Positions 5,639 through 5,676 of a stretch of DNA of 5,676 bases are shown here, piece after piece; positions within the stretch are counted from its first letter, which is position 1, and the number at the start of each line of letters is the position of its first letter. The stretch comes from JANXQG01 sp037147235. Lineage in GTDB: Bacteria > Planctomycetota > Planctomycetia > Pirellulales > Thermoguttaceae. The notes under the pieces were generated by a model that searched no databases, had not been told where the DNA came from, and was given only the letters and a program-made list of their open reading frames with translations. The position numbers and the translations under genes were made by a program. The stretch spans positions 1 to 5,676 of the forward strand of contig JBAWVO010000374.1 in NCBI GenBank assembly GCA_037147235.1, given 5' to 3'.

Positions 5639-5661
5639 TGCCCACTCGCCGAGCGGGGGCA
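5639..5661. other. Hairpin-forming sequence in the 3' intergenic region
   Basis: TGCCC (5639-5643) can pair with GGGCA (5657-5661), and inside it CTC (5645-5647) can pair with GAG (5651-5653) across a GCC loop, with small unpaired bulges. It lies about 100 bases after the sixA-like stop. No T-run follows on either strand, so it is not a standard intrinsic terminator. It may belong to an intergenic repeat continuing past the window edge. The rest of 5536-5676 shows no gene. Confidence 0.3.
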
Positions 5662-5676
5662 GACGGCACACGGAGT

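Overview
The window is a GC-rich bacterial chromosomal segment with six intact protein-coding genes, all on the + strand, and short non-coding gaps. The gene content and style suggest a planctomycete-like bacterium (Pirellulales-type): a divergent RNase H2-like protein, a SixA-type phosphatase, sparse Shine-Dalgarno (SD) use and short repeats between genes. This assignment is inference from general familiarity, since no marker gene such as rRNA is present.

Layout. Positions 1-229 are non-coding leader with one weak promoter candidate. Positions 230-916 encode an unrecognised protein ending in a four-cysteine zinc ribbon. An AT-richer gap (917-1011) follows. It holds a sigma70-like promoter overlapped by a perfect 7-bp inverted repeat, which makes it a good candidate for a regulated promoter. 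Downstream is a tight three-gene set: a DeoC-family aldolase (1012-1710, GTG start), a xylulokinase-like FGGY sugar kinase (1726-3252) and a HAD phosphatase of the MtnX-like type (3263-3922, GTG start). The gaps are only 15 and 10 bases, so these three probably form an operon. Kinase plus aldolase suggests phosphorylation and then retro-aldol cleavage of a sugar. The phosphatase may remove a dead-end phosphate ester or act on a pathway intermediate. The substrate cannot be read from the sequence.

A 146-base gap (3923-4068) ends in a heptanucleotide tandem repeat (TAACTCC, five perfect copies plus one degenerate) only 7 bases before the next start codon. The second gene pair is an RNase HII/HIII-like nuclease (4069-5040) with an unusual combination of motifs, and a SixA-like histidine phosphatase (5041-5535) whose ATG directly abuts the nuclease stop codon. 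The last 141 bases are non-coding and contain pieces that look like dispersed intergenic repeats plus a hairpin.

Most noteworthy: the nuclease has a DEDE-type (RNase HIII-like) active site but lacks both the N-terminal HIII domain and the GRG/GKG motif; the heptamer repeat puts stop codons in all six frames directly before it; and the aldolase-kinase-phosphatase operon has a palindromic candidate operator.
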